NCBI GenBank assembly: GCA_017416855.1
Contig: JAFQAZ010000003.1
Span: forward strand, 98,832-162,831
Direction: 5' to 3'
DNA from: Clostridia bacterium
Lineage (GTDB): Bacteria; Bacillota; Clostridia; UBA1381; UBA9506
Length of the DNA stretch: 64,000 bases
Below, in pieces: positions 63,537 to 64,000 of the stretch; within the stretch, counting starts at the first letter, position 1; every line of letters starts with the position of its first letter. The notes beneath the pieces are model-generated. The model had not been told where the DNA came from. It was given only the letters and a program-made list of their open reading frames with translations, and made no database searches. The translations under genes and the position numbers were made by a program.

Positions 63537-63598
63537 AAACCGATTGAGAGTATTGTGAGTAGATATTTCACAACAACACAATACTCTAAACCGATTGA
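63537..63598. repeat. Direct repeat and hairpin between tnpW-like gene and recombinase
   Basis: AAACCGATTGA occurs at 63537-63547 and 63588-63598. Between the copies AGAGTATTGTG (63547-63557) and CACAATACTCT (63577-63587) form an 11-bp inverted repeat. It could be a recombinase regulatory or binding site. Confidence 0.65.
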
Positions 63599-63611
63599 AA
63601 AGTCCAGACTT

Positions 63612-63884
63612 TTAGGAGACTTTGTCTATATTATCCTGAATATCTATTGTTATCAGTCTTCGTATATGATCCTCAACCTTTTTCTTTGTGTTCATATCAA
63701 AGATTGAATTTACAATATAATTCATATTGCCGACATGAGTTTTCCTCGTTTTTACCATTTCGTTATCGGTGATACTATATGAATATCTCCGTCTAACTGA
63801 CGTGGCAAGTTCGGGATTATATTCTCCGTCTATATCTATAGCAAAGTCTTCATTAAAGTCCATAGGTATTTCTTTCTTATTCAT
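63612..63884 (-). CDS. TnpW-like small transposon protein
   Basis: 90 residues. The C-terminal half THVGNMNYIVNSIFDMNTKK, then VEDHIRRLITIDI resembles the TnpW family that accompanies TnpX-type recombinases. The N-terminus is acidic and longer than usual. Its role is unknown. AAAGGAG precedes the ATG. It is just upstream of the recombinase gene and probably on the same transcript. Confidence 0.68.
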   Translation of the reverse strand: MNKKEIPMDFNEDFAIDIDGEYNPELATSVRRRYSYSITDNEMVKTRKTHVGNMNYIVNSIFDMNTKKKVEDHIRRLITIDIQDNIDKVS

Positions 63885-63902
63885 AAAAATTCTCCTTTCG
63901 GA

Positions 63903-64000
63903 TTAATGATTAATATTAAATACTTTTATTGCCTTAATGAATTTCCTTTCTATAGATTTTTGACCGCCTTTTAAAATATAGGCAATAAGCGTGTATTCAC
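63903..64000 (-). CDS. Partial C-terminal coding fragment of the right element
   Basis: One minus-strand frame is open from the window edge to a TAA at 63905-63903. It encodes about 32 residues including EYTLIAYILKGGQKSIERKF and IKAIKVFNINH. The other two frames are interrupted. It would end 18 bases before the TnpW-like start, as in an operon. No family recognised; the fragment is short. Confidence 0.4.
   Translation of the reverse strand, partial: EYTLIAYILKGGQKSIERKFIKAIKVFNINH

Overview
The window looks like a chromosomal segment of a spore-forming anaerobic Clostridia member, probably an uncultured gut Oscillospirales-type bacterium. This is inferred from a SCIFF ranthipeptide precursor with its radical-SAM maturase, the sporulation-linked families YtxC and TepA, a CIRCE operator on htpG, TnpX/TnpW-type mobile genes and strong AGGAGG ribosome binding sites. 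No rRNA gene is present to settle the taxonomy.

Layout: (1) Bases 1 to about 31.2 kb are visibly more AT-rich and read as the end of an integrated mobile island. At the left are a fragment of an ICE-type conserved gene, an XRE-like regulator and a ~750-base non-coding stretch carrying a twice-repeated structured element. At the right are a truncated sigma-factor remnant and a large serine recombinase (29430-31097). Between them lies a glycan-use locus. Its cytoplasmic half (1675-11798, minus) encodes two Gfo/Idh/MocA oxidoreductases, a CE7-type acetyl esterase, a NagA-like deacetylase, a CUT1 ABC importer without its ATPase, an HpcH/HpaI aldolase, a D-2-hydroxyacid dehydrogenase and an SGNH esterase. 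A divergent AraC regulator and a third Gfo/Idh/MocA enzyme follow. Its extracellular half (13940-28834, minus) encodes three SLH proteins, two other secreted beta-rich proteins and two large paralogous secreted TIM-barrel-like proteins that I cannot place in a known glycosidase family. (2) Bases 31.35 to 61.76 kb are conserved core genome: htpG, an RHH/SLOG gene pair, two tRNAs, split chromate transporter, nfo, a GH4 glycosidase with AraC regulator, an HtrA protease, HlyIII, DUF1292, alaS-pgsA-valS, ytxC, PfpI, yajC, TIGR04086, the SCIFF pair, glyoxalase, rlmD, an LTA-synthase-like protein, GIY-YIG, TepA, fhs, a split ThrE exporter and ilvE. (3) Bases 61.88 kb to the end begin a second, unrelated element of TnpX/TnpW type.

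How it could work (inference): SLH proteins and TIM-barrel enzymes act on an acetylated polysaccharide at the cell surface. The binding protein and two permeases import fragments, borrowing an ATPase encoded elsewhere. Esterases and the deacetylase strip acyl groups, the NAD(P)-dependent oxidoreductases open or epimerise unusual sugars, and the aldolase with the hydroxyacid dehydrogenase handles a resulting keto-deoxy acid. The absence of a known GH family, sugar kinase or PTS makes the target glycan unknown, and this locus is the most promising candidate for a new system in the window.
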